Below, one piece after another: positions 8,501 to 15,669 of a stretch of DNA of 64,000 bases; within the stretch, counting starts at the first letter, position 1; every line of letters begins with the position of its first letter. The stretch is from NCBI GenBank assembly GCA_016713435.1, contig JADJPD010000010.1, positions 1 to 64,000 of the forward strand, written 5' to 3'. The notes under the pieces are model-generated. The model did not search any database, was not told the origin of the DNA, and worked only from the letters and a program-made list of their open reading frames with translations. Source of the DNA: Gemmatimonadota bacterium (GTDB lineage: Bacteria > Gemmatimonadota > Gemmatimonadetes > Gemmatimonadales > GWC2-71-9). The position numbers were made by a program, and so were the translations under genes.

Positions 8501-8615
8501 TGAGGAGCAGGGTGAGGACCAGGAGCACCAGCACGGGGCGGGCGGCGGCGTTGGCGCCGAGGCGCACCAGGCGCCGTTCGAGGGCCTGGGGGGCGCGCGC
8601 GTCGTGGTCAGGCAT
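5565..8615 (-). CDS. Chemoreceptor with Cache sensor and a long tandem HAMP array
   Basis: A 1016-residue methyl-accepting chemotaxis protein. TM1 is near residues 20-40, followed by a periplasmic Cache domain of the Cache_3/Cache_2 kind (about 45-345, including [16 protein letters not shown] and [11 protein letters not shown]), and TM2 near 362-388. The linker to the signalling hairpin is then a series of HAMP-like units, each with a GDL/GDF motif: six regular copies, five intervals of which four measure exactly 39 residues and one 41, followed by two more divergent units (about 398-745 in all). The signalling domain ends the protein with tip [20 protein letters not shown]. The start ATG at 8615 precedes TM1 closely. 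Poly-HAMP linkers are known in other receptors and probably act as signal converters; the number here is high. Confidence 0.93.
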   Translation of the reverse strand: [1016 protein letters not shown]

Positions 8616-8743
8616 TGCGAGCCTCCGTCCGGGTGGGACCGCCACCGACACGACGTCCCGGGCCGTGGCGGGCCCGGGACGCTGGCTGCCGTCATCTGCC
8701 CAGCTATCGGCACCGGGACAGCCGGACTGGAGCGGGGGGCGGG

Positions 8744-9430
8744 CTACCGGCTGGCGCGCTGCTCCCGGCTGCCCAGAAACCGGACCAGGGCCTCCACCTC
8801 GGCCTGGGCCAGGTTGAGCTGGGGCATGCGCACCGCGCCGGTGCCGATGGCGGGGAGGCTCCGGGGGTTGGTCAGGCGCTGGCGGACGTAGGCGGCGTCG
8901 AGGACGCGGCCGGTGAGGTCGGGGGCGAAGCTCTGGGACGGGCGGTTGCGGGCGGCCCATTCCGGGACGTCGCCGTTCCGGTGGCAGGTGCCGCAGCCCT
9001 TGGCCACGAAGAGGGCGCGGGCGCGGTCGGCGCTGGCCAGGGCGGGGCGGGGCTCGCCGCGGCGGGTCACGGCGATGGGGACGAGCGCGAGCTCCGAGTA
9101 GCCCTTGGGGCCGAAGCCGCTGGCCACGGTGATGTCCACGGTGGGGGCGGCGGGGACGGTGAAGGTGGCCCGGTAGCGGCCGGGCTGGCCGGCGGGGGTG
9201 GCGGCCACCTCGAGGAGGCGCCCGCCGGCCGGCTGGACGCGCACGGTGCCGCGCAGGTCGCTGAGGGGCTCCTCGCCGTGCTGGCGGACGGTGTACTCGA
9301 GCTGGTAGGTGGCGCCGGCCTCCAGCGCCTCGGGGGGATTCTCCACGGTGATCACGGCCCAGCCGCCCATGGCGCCGGCGCCGGCCAGTCCGAGGCCGGC
9401 GGCGAGGGCCAGCAGTGGTGCGTTCCGCAT
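8744..9430 (-). CDS. Secreted FixH/YtkA-like domain fused to a c-type cytochrome
   Basis: A 228-residue exported protein. A hydrophobic signal segment occupies residues 4-28. Residues about 35-125 form a beta-rich domain resembling FixH/YtkA proteins (YQLEYTVRQHGEEPLSDL, then GRYRATFTVPAAPTVDITV). The rest is a small mono-haem cytochrome c: haem site CGTCH at 146-150 and a probable axial Met at 202 (GAVRMPQL). FixH-like domains are associated with copper handling and cytochrome oxidase assembly, so a role in electron transfer or metal delivery in the periplasm is possible; this is inference. It lies upstream of the poly-HAMP receptor on the same strand, 128 bases away, and is divergent from the UPF0149 gene. 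Confidence 0.85.
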   Translation of the reverse strand: MRNAPLLALAAGLGLAGAGAMGGWAVITVENPPEALEAGATYQLEYTVRQHGEEPLSDLRGTVRVQPAGGRLLEVAATPAGQPGRYRATFTVPAAPTVDITVASGFGPKGYSELALVPIAVTRRGEPRPALASADRARALFVAKGCGTCHRNGDVPEWAARNRPSQSFAPDLTGRVLDAAYVRQRLTNPRSLPAIGTGAVRMPQLNLAQAEVEALVRFLGSREQRASR

Positions 9431-9535
9431 GGTGCTCTCCAGGTTGGGGGTTCGGCAGTGAGATGCCGGCCCGGGGGGCAGGGTTTGAGGGGGCTTCCCC
9501 CAATTTTTCGACCCGGCCACCTTTCGGGCGGACCC

Positions 9536-10141
9536 ATGGCCATGATCCCCCTGCGCCCGCGCGTCGAGCCCCTGGATGAGGACGAACAGGAGGAGCTCGA
9601 GGAACGCCTGATGAACTCGGGCGGGGACATCACGTCGTTCAGCGAGCTGGACGGCTTCTACGCGGCGCTGCTGGTGGCGCCGGTGGGGATGCTGCCCAAC
9701 GAGTGGTTTGGCCGGGTGATCAACTACAGCGAGAACGACGAGTGGCCCCGGGCCGACGACGAGCCGACCCCCGAGTACCACGGCGAGACCATCCAGCTGC
9801 TGCTGCGGCACTGGCACGACCTGCAGCACCGGCTGGACACGGGCCAGTTCCAGAACGTGCCGCTGCCCCTGGAGGAGGCGGAGCTGCCGGGGGAGTGGTG
9901 GTCGCAGGGCTTCCTGCTGCTGGCGCGGTGCCCGGAGGAGGAGTGGGAGGACTGGTACCGGGGGTTCCAGGAAGAGGGGCTGCTGGCGCCGATGCACGAG
10001 CTGGCGTGGGAGGTCACCCGGGAGCCGGAGCAGCGGCTGATCACGGGGGAGCTCCGGCGGCTCGTCCTGCGGCGGCTCATCGAGTGTGTCAACGTCATGT
10101 ACCAGCGCGCCGAAGCGCACCGGCGGACGGCGGGGACCTAG
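9536..10141 (+). CDS. UPF0149/YecA family protein
   Basis: A 201-residue acidic soluble protein. The opening region EELEERLMNSGGD followed by SELDGFYAALLVAPVGMLP matches the UPF0149 (YecA/YgfB) family, in which an N-terminal helical bundle carries the conserved LDGFLAALL-type motif. The rest is helical and Trp-rich. The C-terminal SecA-type zinc motif found in some family members is absent. Function in the family is poorly defined. An in-frame ATG at 9542 is an alternative start. The gene is monocistronic and divergent from the cytochrome gene. Confidence 0.82.
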   Translation: MAMIPLRPRVEPLDEDEQEELEERLMNSGGDITSFSELDGFYAALLVAPVGMLPNEWFGRVINYSENDEWPRADDEPTPEYHGETIQLLLRHWHDLQHRLDTGQFQNVPLPLEEAELPGEWWSQGFLLLARCPEEEWEDWYRGFQEEGLLAPMHELAWEVTREPEQRLITGELRRLVLRRLIECVNVMYQRAEAHRRTAGT

Positions 10142-10325
10142 CCCCCCGGGACGCCGGTCGCCGCCGTCAGCTCCCCGTCTGTTCCCCCCTCGCAACCTTT
10201 TTGCGGTCCCGCGCGTCTACTCCTGTCGAAGTCCCCGGTTCAGCCCCACATTAGAGCCTGACAAAGCGCGGTCCCCCGGCCGGGGGCCTGCCCCCTTTTC
10301 GTCCACCCCCCATCCGGGAGGCCGC

Positions 10326-11687
10326 ATGCGGCTCATCCGGCAGCGCTGGTTCCTCGTGGCGGTCGCGATCGTCGCGGTGGCCCTTACAGCCGCTTACCTC
10401 AAGGCCGGGGAACCGGGGCCGGGGGGGCGGCCGGTCGTGGCGGTAGTAAGGAAAGGGCCGTTCTCGGTGGAGGTGTCGGCCAGCGGGGAGCTGCAGGCCC
10501 GGCAGTTCGTGCAGATCACGGCGCCGGCCAGCGCGCAGCAGGCGGACATCTACCAGATGAAGATCGCGTCCATCGTGCCGGAGGGGACGGTGGTGAAGGC
10601 GGGGGACGTGGTCGCGGAGATCGACCGCTCGGCGGCGGCCAACAAGATGCAGGAGGTGAGCCTGGCGCTGCAGAAGGCCCAGGCGGTCTACGAGCAGGCG
10701 ATGCTGGACTCGACGCTCACCCTCTCCAAGGCGCGGGAGGACATCCGCAGCATGGAGCTGGGGCTGGAGGAGAAGCGGCTGGCCATGGAGCAGGCCAAGT
10801 ACGAGGCGCCCACGGTGCAGCGGCAGGCGGAGATCGACCTCGAGAAGGCGACGCGGGCGCTGGCGCAGGCCAAGGCGGACTACGAGACCAAGACCGAGCA
10901 GGCGAAGGCCAAGATGCGCGAGGTGGGGGCGGATCTCGAGCGGCAGCGGAACCTGCTCGGCATGGTGCAGTCGGTGATGGAGGCGTTCACGGTGCGGGCG
11001 CCGTCGGCGGGGATGGTGATCTACGCGAAGGAATGGAATGGGCGGAAGCGGACGACGGGCTCGCAGGTGTCGCCGTGGGATCCCGGCGTGGCCACGCTGC
11101 CCGACCTCACCCAGATGGAGTCGGTGACGTACATCAACGAGATCGACATCCGGAAGGTGGCGGTGGGGCAGACGGCGGAGATCACGCTGGACAGCGACCC
11201 CACCAAGAAGTTCCGCGGCACCGTGGTGACGGTGGCCAACGTGGGCGAGCAGCGGCCCAACACCGACAGCAAGGTGTTCGAGGTGAAGGTGACGGTGGAG
11301 CAGAGCGACACCACGCTCCGCCCGGGGATGACCACCGGCAACAACATCCGCGTGTACACCGCCGACAGCGTGCTGTTCGTGCCGCTCGAGGCGCTGGGCG
11401 GCTCGGACGGGGTGCAGTACGTGTACCTCAAGGACGGCGGCCGGGTGCGGCGGCAGGAAGTGGCCACCGGCGCCATGAGCGACGACGAGGTGGTGATCAC
11501 CCACGGCGTCGCGGAGGGCGACGAGGTGCTGCTCACCCCGCCGGCCGACGCGGACGGGCTGGAGCTGGTGCGGCTGCCGGAGGAGTTCCGGCCCAAGAGC
11601 ACGAGCCCCGACACGGCGAAGAGCACGCCGGTGGCGGCCGTGAAGCCGGCGGCGCCCGCCGAGTCGGCGCCCCGGGCGCGGCCGTGA
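10326..11687 (+). CDS. Periplasmic adaptor of an efflux/secretion complex (MacA/HlyD family)
   Basis: A 453-residue membrane-fusion protein that should bridge an inner membrane permease and an outer membrane channel. It has one N-terminal membrane segment (about 8-24), a first half of a lipoyl-like domain (VSASGELQARQF), a long alpha-hairpin coiled coil (about 90-225, many Ala/Glu/Lys/Gln), the second lipoyl half and a beta-barrel (ITLDSDPTKKFRGTVVTVA) and a membrane-proximal domain ending EGDEVLLTPP. The C-terminal 40 residues are Pro/Ala/Ser-rich. GGGAGG lies just before the ATG. The stop overlaps the GTG start of the permease gene (GTGA). Neighbours are a MacB-type permease and a TolC-type channel. 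Confidence 0.92.
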   Translation: MRLIRQRWFLVAVAIVAVALTAAYLKAGEPGPGGRPVVAVVRKGPFSVEVSASGELQARQFVQITAPASAQQADIYQMKIASIVPEGTVVKAGDVVAEIDRSAAANKMQEVSLALQKAQAVYEQAMLDSTLTLSKAREDIRSMELGLEEKRLAMEQAKYEAPTVQRQAEIDLEKATRALAQAKADYETKTEQAKAKMREVGADLERQRNLLGMVQSVMEAFTVRAPSAGMVIYAKEWNGRKRTTGSQVSPWDPGVATLPDLTQMESVTYINEIDIRKVAVGQTAEITLDSDPTKKFRGTVVTVANVGEQRPNTDSKVFEVKVTVEQSDTTLRPGMTTGNNIRVYTADSVLFVPLEALGGSDGVQYVYLKDGGRVRRQEVATGAMSDDEVVITHGVAEGDEVLLTPPADADGLELVRLPEEFRPKSTSPDTAKSTPVAAVKPAAPAESAPRARP

Positions 11688-13087
11688 GCCAGGGGACGCT
11701 GGCGGAGCGGCTGCGCCGCTTCCAGACCGGGTTCCTGGCGCACGCGGCGTTCAGCACGCGGAACGCGGTGGAGGCGGTGCAGCACAACAAGCTGCGCGCG
11801 GCGCTCACCTCGCTCGGCATCCTGTTCGGGGTGGCGTCGGTGATCGCGATGCTGGCCATCGGGAAGGGGGCGGAGCAGGAGATCCTGGAGCAGATGCGGC
11901 TGCTCGGCTCCAACACGGTGATGATCACGCCGCTGGTGGAGCAGTCGGAAGGCGCCGCGGACGAGGACCAGAAGAAGGAAGTGAAGCGCTTCTCGCCGGG
12001 GCTCACCTACGCCGACGCACACGCCATCCGGCGGGTGCTGCCGTCGGTGGACGCGGCGAGCGCGGAGCTGGTGCTCAACACCAGCCTGGTGCGGGAGGGG
12101 CAGCGGCGGAGCGGCAAGGCGGTGGGGGTGGACACCAGCTACTTCCGGCTGACCAACCTGGAGCTGGCGGACGGGTCGTGGTTCACGGAGGAGCAGGTGA
12201 TCCAGGGGCTCCCGGTGGCGATCATCGGGGCGGGGGTCAAGTCGCGCTTCTTCACCACCGAGCCGCCGATCGGGGCCCGGCTCAAGGTGGGGCCCAACTG
12301 GGTGACGGTGGTGGGGGTGCTGGCCGACCGCCGGGTGGACGCCAAGACCACGAGCTGGCTCGGCGTCCGCGACGCGGCCATGGACGTGTACCTGCCGGTG
12401 CGCACCATGCTGACCCGCTACCGCGACCGCACGCGGCTCACCAAGCGGGACATCGAGCTGGCGGCGCGGCAGTTCAACTTCACCAACAACAACGAGGAGC
12501 CGGAGAGCGAGGAGCGGCGGCGGGAGCGCACCAACCGCAACCAGCTGGACCGGATCATCGTGCAGGTGAGCGCGCCCGACCAGGTGTCGGGGTCGGCCGA
12601 CGTGATGCGGCGGCTGCTCACGCGGCGGCACAACAGCGTGGTGGACTTCGAGATCACCATCCCCGAGATGCTGCTCAAGCAGGAGCAGCGGACGCGGACC
12701 ATCTTCAACATCGTGCTCGGCGCCATCGCGTCCATCTCGCTCATCGTGGGCGGGATCGGGATCATGAACATCATGCTGGCGTCGGTGCTGGAGCGGATCA
12801 AGGAGATCGGGGTGCGCCGGGCGCTGGGCGCGACGCGGCGGGACGTGCTGTCGCAGTTCCTGGCGGAGGCCATCCTGATCTCGGTGGCGGGCGGGGTGGC
12901 GGGGATCCTGGTGGGCGTGGGGGTGAGCGCCGGGATCGAGCACTTCGCGGGGATCCGGACGCTGGTCTCGCCGGTGTCGGTGATGGTGGCGTTCGGGGTG
13001 TCGTTCACGGTGGGGCTCACGTTCGGGAGCATCCCGGCGCAGCGTGCGGCCCAGCAGGACCCGGTGGTCTGCCTCCGCTACGAGTGA
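11684..13087 (+). CDS. MacB/FtsX-type ABC transporter permease without fused ATPase
   Basis: A 467-residue permease subunit. TM1 is near residues 40-62 (LRAALTSLGILFGVASVIAM), followed by the large periplasmic MacB_PCD domain (about 65-340), and then three membrane helices with the conserved FtsX motif (GGIGIMNIMLASVLERIKEI, then GVRRALGATRRDVL). It ends with the typical RAAQQDPVVCLRYE tail. Unlike MacB it has no N-terminal nucleotide-binding domain, and no separate ABC ATPase gene is present anywhere in the window. It is translated from GTG overlapping the adaptor stop, and its own stop overlaps the TolC-type gene start (TGATG), so the three are coupled. The ATPase must come from elsewhere or the set is incomplete. 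Confidence 0.92.
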   Translation: MSQGTLAERLRRFQTGFLAHAAFSTRNAVEAVQHNKLRAALTSLGILFGVASVIAMLAIGKGAEQEILEQMRLLGSNTVMITPLVEQSEGAADEDQKKEVKRFSPGLTYADAHAIRRVLPSVDAASAELVLNTSLVREGQRRSGKAVGVDTSYFRLTNLELADGSWFTEEQVIQGLPVAIIGAGVKSRFFTTEPPIGARLKVGPNWVTVVGVLADRRVDAKTTSWLGVRDAAMDVYLPVRTMLTRYRDRTRLTKRDIELAARQFNFTNNNEEPESEERRRERTNRNQLDRIIVQVSAPDQVSGSADVMRRLLTRRHNSVVDFEITIPEMLLKQEQRTRTIFNIVLGAIASISLIVGGIGIMNIMLASVLERIKEIGVRRALGATRRDVLSQFLAEAILISVAGGVAGILVGVGVSAGIEHFAGIRTLVSPVSVMVAFGVSFTVGLTFGSIPAQRAAQQDPVVCLRYE

Positions 13088-14547
13088 TGCGCATGACGCT
13101 TCGACTGTCCGCGCTGGCGCTTGCCGCCGCGCTCCTGCCCGCGCCCGCGCCGCTCCGGGCGCAGGACACCCTGACGCTGGACCAGGTGGTGGCCCGGGCG
13201 CTGGAGGAGAGCCACCAGGCGCGCGCCGCCCGCGCCAGCCGGGACGCCTCCCGCTCCCGCTACTCCGCCTTCAGCGCCGGCCTGCTGCCGCAGCTCTCGC
13301 TGGGCGGCACGGTGCCGTCGTACAACCGGCGGATCATCGAGGTGCTGCAGCCCGACGGCTCCACGCTGTTCCGGCCGCAGAACCAGACCAACAGCGAGCT
13401 GACGGCCACGCTGCGGCAGAAGCTGCCGCTCACGGGCGGCGACCTGTTCGTGAGCTCGTCGCTGGCGCGGCTGTCGGTGAGCGGGGCGCAGGGGTTCCGG
13501 ACGTGGAGCTCGACGCCCGTCACCATCGGCCTCCGGCAGGACATCTTCCGGCCCAACGCGCTGGCGTGGGACCGGCGGGAGCAGCCGGTGGCGGCGGAGG
13601 TGGCGGAGCGGCAGTACCGGGAGGCGCGGGAGGAGATCGCGCTCGAGGCCACGGGGCGGTTCTTCGACGTGTACCAGGCGCAGGTGGAGCTCGAGAACGC
13701 GGCCAAGAACGTGTCGGTGAACGACACGCTGTACACCCTGAACAAGGGCCGCTTCGACGTGGGCAAGATCGGCGAGAACGACCTGCTGCAGAGCGAGCTG
13801 GCGCTGCTCCGCGCGCGGACGTCGCTGGATGCGGCCCGCCTGAGCTACGACCGCGCGCTGGCGTCGCTCCGGGTGCTGCTCAACCTGCGGCCGGGGACCC
13901 CGCTCGCCATCCTGGTGCCCGAGCAGGTGCCGGAGATCGCGGCCGACACCGCGCGCGCCGTCGCCGAGGCGCTCCGCAACAGCTCCACGGTGAGCTCCAC
14001 CGAGCTGCAGTCGGTGCAGGCGGGGCGGCGGGTCACCGAGGCCAAGCTCAACAACGGCGCCGGCGCCACGGTGTCGGCGAGCTATGGCTTCAACGCCACG
14101 GCGGCGACCTTCAACGACGCCTACAGCAACCTGCTCGAGGCGCGGCAGTTCTCGGTGGCGGTGGAGGTGCCGCTCTGGCGCTGGGGTGCGGGGAGCCAGA
14201 CGGTGCGCGCGGCCGAGGCCGACCGGGAGCGGGTGCGGAGCAACGCCGAGCTGGCGCGGCAGGAGGTGGCGCAGGATGCGCACTTCGCGGCGCTGCAGCT
14301 GGCGCAGGCCCGGCGGAACCTGGAACTCTCCGCCAAGAGCGACACGGTGGCCACCAAGCGCTTCGAGGTGGCGTACAACCGCTACGTGATCGGGCGGATC
14401 AGCATCGACGTGCTGTACATCGCGCAGGCGGAGAAGGACCAGGCGCTGGCGGCGGTGGTGCAGGCGCTGCGCGGGTACTGGCTGGCGTACTACTCGCTCC
14501 GGCGGGCGACGCTGTTCGACTTTGAGCGGGGGGCGGCGATTTACTGA
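13087..14547 (+). CDS. TolC-family outer membrane efflux protein
   Basis: A 486-residue outer membrane channel. A signal peptide ends about residue 29 (PLRAQ). The mature protein carries the two-fold outer membrane efflux repeat: TLDQVVARALEESHQARAAR opens the first helical hairpin, with coiled-coil helices in both halves and beta strands in between (for example VTIGLRQDIF and FSVAVEVPLWRWG). It is the third gene of a coupled adaptor-permease-channel operon. The ATG at 13087 overlaps the permease stop; a second in-frame ATG at 13093 is possible. Substrate cannot be predicted. The operon is followed by a large nested palindrome. Confidence 0.92.
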   Translation: MRMTLRLSALALAAALLPAPAPLRAQDTLTLDQVVARALEESHQARAARASRDASRSRYSAFSAGLLPQLSLGGTVPSYNRRIIEVLQPDGSTLFRPQNQTNSELTATLRQKLPLTGGDLFVSSSLARLSVSGAQGFRTWSSTPVTIGLRQDIFRPNALAWDRREQPVAAEVAERQYREAREEIALEATGRFFDVYQAQVELENAAKNVSVNDTLYTLNKGRFDVGKIGENDLLQSELALLRARTSLDAARLSYDRALASLRVLLNLRPGTPLAILVPEQVPEIAADTARAVAEALRNSSTVSSTELQSVQAGRRVTEAKLNNGAGATVSASYGFNATAATFNDAYSNLLEARQFSVAVEVPLWRWGAGSQTVRAAEADRERVRSNAELARQEVAQDAHFAALQLAQARRNLELSAKSDTVATKRFEVAYNRYVIGRISIDVLYIAQAEKDQALAAVVQALRGYWLAYYSLRRATLFDFERGAAIY

Positions 14548-14559
14548 GCTCGTGGCGGT

Positions 14560-14682
14560 CGCTCACTGAAGTGAGCGCTCGGCCAGCCAAGTCCTGAAGG
14601 ACTCGCGTCCCGGAACCCATCGAGGAGATCGGGACGCGAGTGCTTCAGCACTTGGGTTCTTCAGCGCTCGCTTCAGCGAGCG
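14560..14682. repeat. Mirror-symmetric nested palindrome with four tetraloop hairpins
   Basis: Four small hairpins are arranged symmetrically about a central stem. Left: CGCTCAC-TGAA-GTGAGCG (14560-14577) and AGTCC-TGAA-GGACT (14590-14603). Centre: ACTCGCGTCCCG (14601-14612) pairs with CGGGACGCGAGT (14630-14641). Right: AGTGC-TTCA-GCACT (14639-14652) and CGCTCGC-TTCA-GCGAGCG (14665-14682). The two halves are imperfect reverse complements of each other. This is the layout of a REP doublet (BIME-like) element and probably also ends transcription of the efflux operon. Confidence 0.85.
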
Positions 14683-14702
14683 TGGCCGAGGGGGGGAATG
14701 GG

Positions 14703-14728
14703 AAGGGGGCCCTGGGAGGGGCCCCCTT
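14703..14728. terminator. Hairpin between convergent genes
   Basis: AAGGGGGCCC and GGGCCCCCTT form a perfect 10-bp stem with a six-base loop. It lies between the efflux operon and the convergent small gene at 14782. Confidence 0.5.
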
Positions 14729-14761
14729 CGCGCGTCCCGGAGGTCCGGGGGAGGGTGGGGA

Positions 14762-14781
14762 GGGCCGGATGTATCCGGCCC
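14762..14781 (+). repeat. REP-like palindrome, copy 3
   Basis: GGGCCGGATGTATCCGGCCC, identical to the copy at 4083, directly abutting the stop codon of the minus-strand gene at 14782. Confidence 0.8.
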
Positions 14782-15006
14782 CTACCGGCGCTTCTTCGCT
14801 TCGTGGATGACCACCGCGGCGGCCGCGAGGGTGCCGGCGATGAGGCCGGTCTTTGCGGCCTTCTTGCCGACCTTTTTCACGGTGCGGACCTTCCGCTCCA
14901 CCGACCGCTTGCCCTCGGCGACGAGGATGCGGGTCTCGAGCTCCTTCACGGCGGCCCGGGTGGCGGCCCGGCCCGTGTCGGCCAGGCGCTTCTGGAACGG
15001 TGTCAT
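14782..15006 (-). CDS. Small basic membrane-associated protein
   Basis: A 74-residue protein, very rich in Lys and Arg (KRSVERKVRTVKKVGKKAAK), with one hydrophobic stretch near the end (TGLIAGTLAAAAVVI) and a basic tail EAKKRR. I do not recognise the family. A GGAGG-type site lies upstream of the ATG at 15006. The charge and single hydrophobic segment would suit a peripheral or single-span inner membrane protein. It is monocistronic and ends against a REP-like palindrome. Confidence 0.65.
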   Translation of the reverse strand: MTPFQKRLADTGRAATRAAVKELETRILVAEGKRSVERKVRTVKKVGKKAAKTGLIAGTLAAAAVVIHEAKKRR

Positions 15007-15190
15007 GGCTCCCTCCTGTGGCGAGGGTGCGCTCCAGCGGGGGGGGGGGCGGGGCGCCCGCGACGCGGGGGGCCGGGGTGGGCCGGGGCCCCGGGGCGCC
15101 GGGGCCGAGGCCGGCCGGGCGTGTCTCACGCGCGATGGGAGCATAACACCGGCGCGGTGAAGGGAGGCTTACGGGCTGGTGAAGGAGTTG

Positions 15191-15580
15191 TCAGGCCCCG
15201 GCGCCGTCCTGCTGCTCGTGATGGAACGGTTCCTCCCACTCGATGCCTTCCGCCCGCAGCCGCTCGGTGAGCACCTGCACCAGGCTGTCGGCCAGTGGCT
15301 GATATTCATCCGGAATGCCGAGGCAGACGATGGTCTTGGTGGTGAGGGCGTCGGGGAAGCGCTCGCGCAGCTGGGCGTGGTGGGTGTCTTCCATCACGAT
15401 GATGCGGTCGGCCCAGCCGAGGAGATGCGCGGTGACCTGCTTGGTGGCCGAGCGGTGGGTGCCGGCCGAGCGCACGTCGTAGTGCGTGTGGTCGTGGAAG
15501 AGGCGCTCGGCGGTGAAGCTCCGGCTCTGGTTGTAGGTACAGATGAAGAGCAGGCGCTCGCGCTTGGGTCGTCGGGGCAT
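15191..15580 (-). CDS. Predicted low-molecular-weight protein tyrosine phosphatase
   Basis: A 129-residue protein whose start matches small tyrosine phosphatases: the phosphate loop CTYNQSR (Cys14 to Arg20, CX5R), followed by SFTAERLF, and a later acidic motif GIPDEYQP that supplies the general acid. The family (COG4551-like) is close to LMW-PTPs and arsenate reductases. It would hydrolyse phosphotyrosine or a small phosphoester in the cytoplasm. It is divergent from the partner-switching operon; whether it acts with it is unknown. Confidence 0.8.
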   Translation of the reverse strand: MPRRPKRERLLFICTYNQSRSFTAERLFHDHTHYDVRSAGTHRSATKQVTAHLLGWADRIIVMEDTHHAQLRERFPDALTTKTIVCLGIPDEYQPLADSLVQVLTERLRAEGIEWEEPFHHEQQDGAGA

Positions 15581-15669
15581 CGGGGGCAGGGTGCGGGACG
15601 GGAAATGTAGTTGAAATGGTCGGGAACGGGGTGGGCGCCCTACCGGGAATGCGACTGGTGCGGTAACCT

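Noticed and set aside
5646..8891. A very long plus-strand frame opposite the poly-HAMP receptor
   Set aside because: It is the reverse of a well-defined chemoreceptor and is Gly/Ala/His/Asp repeat-like, with no recognisable domain or ribosome binding site.
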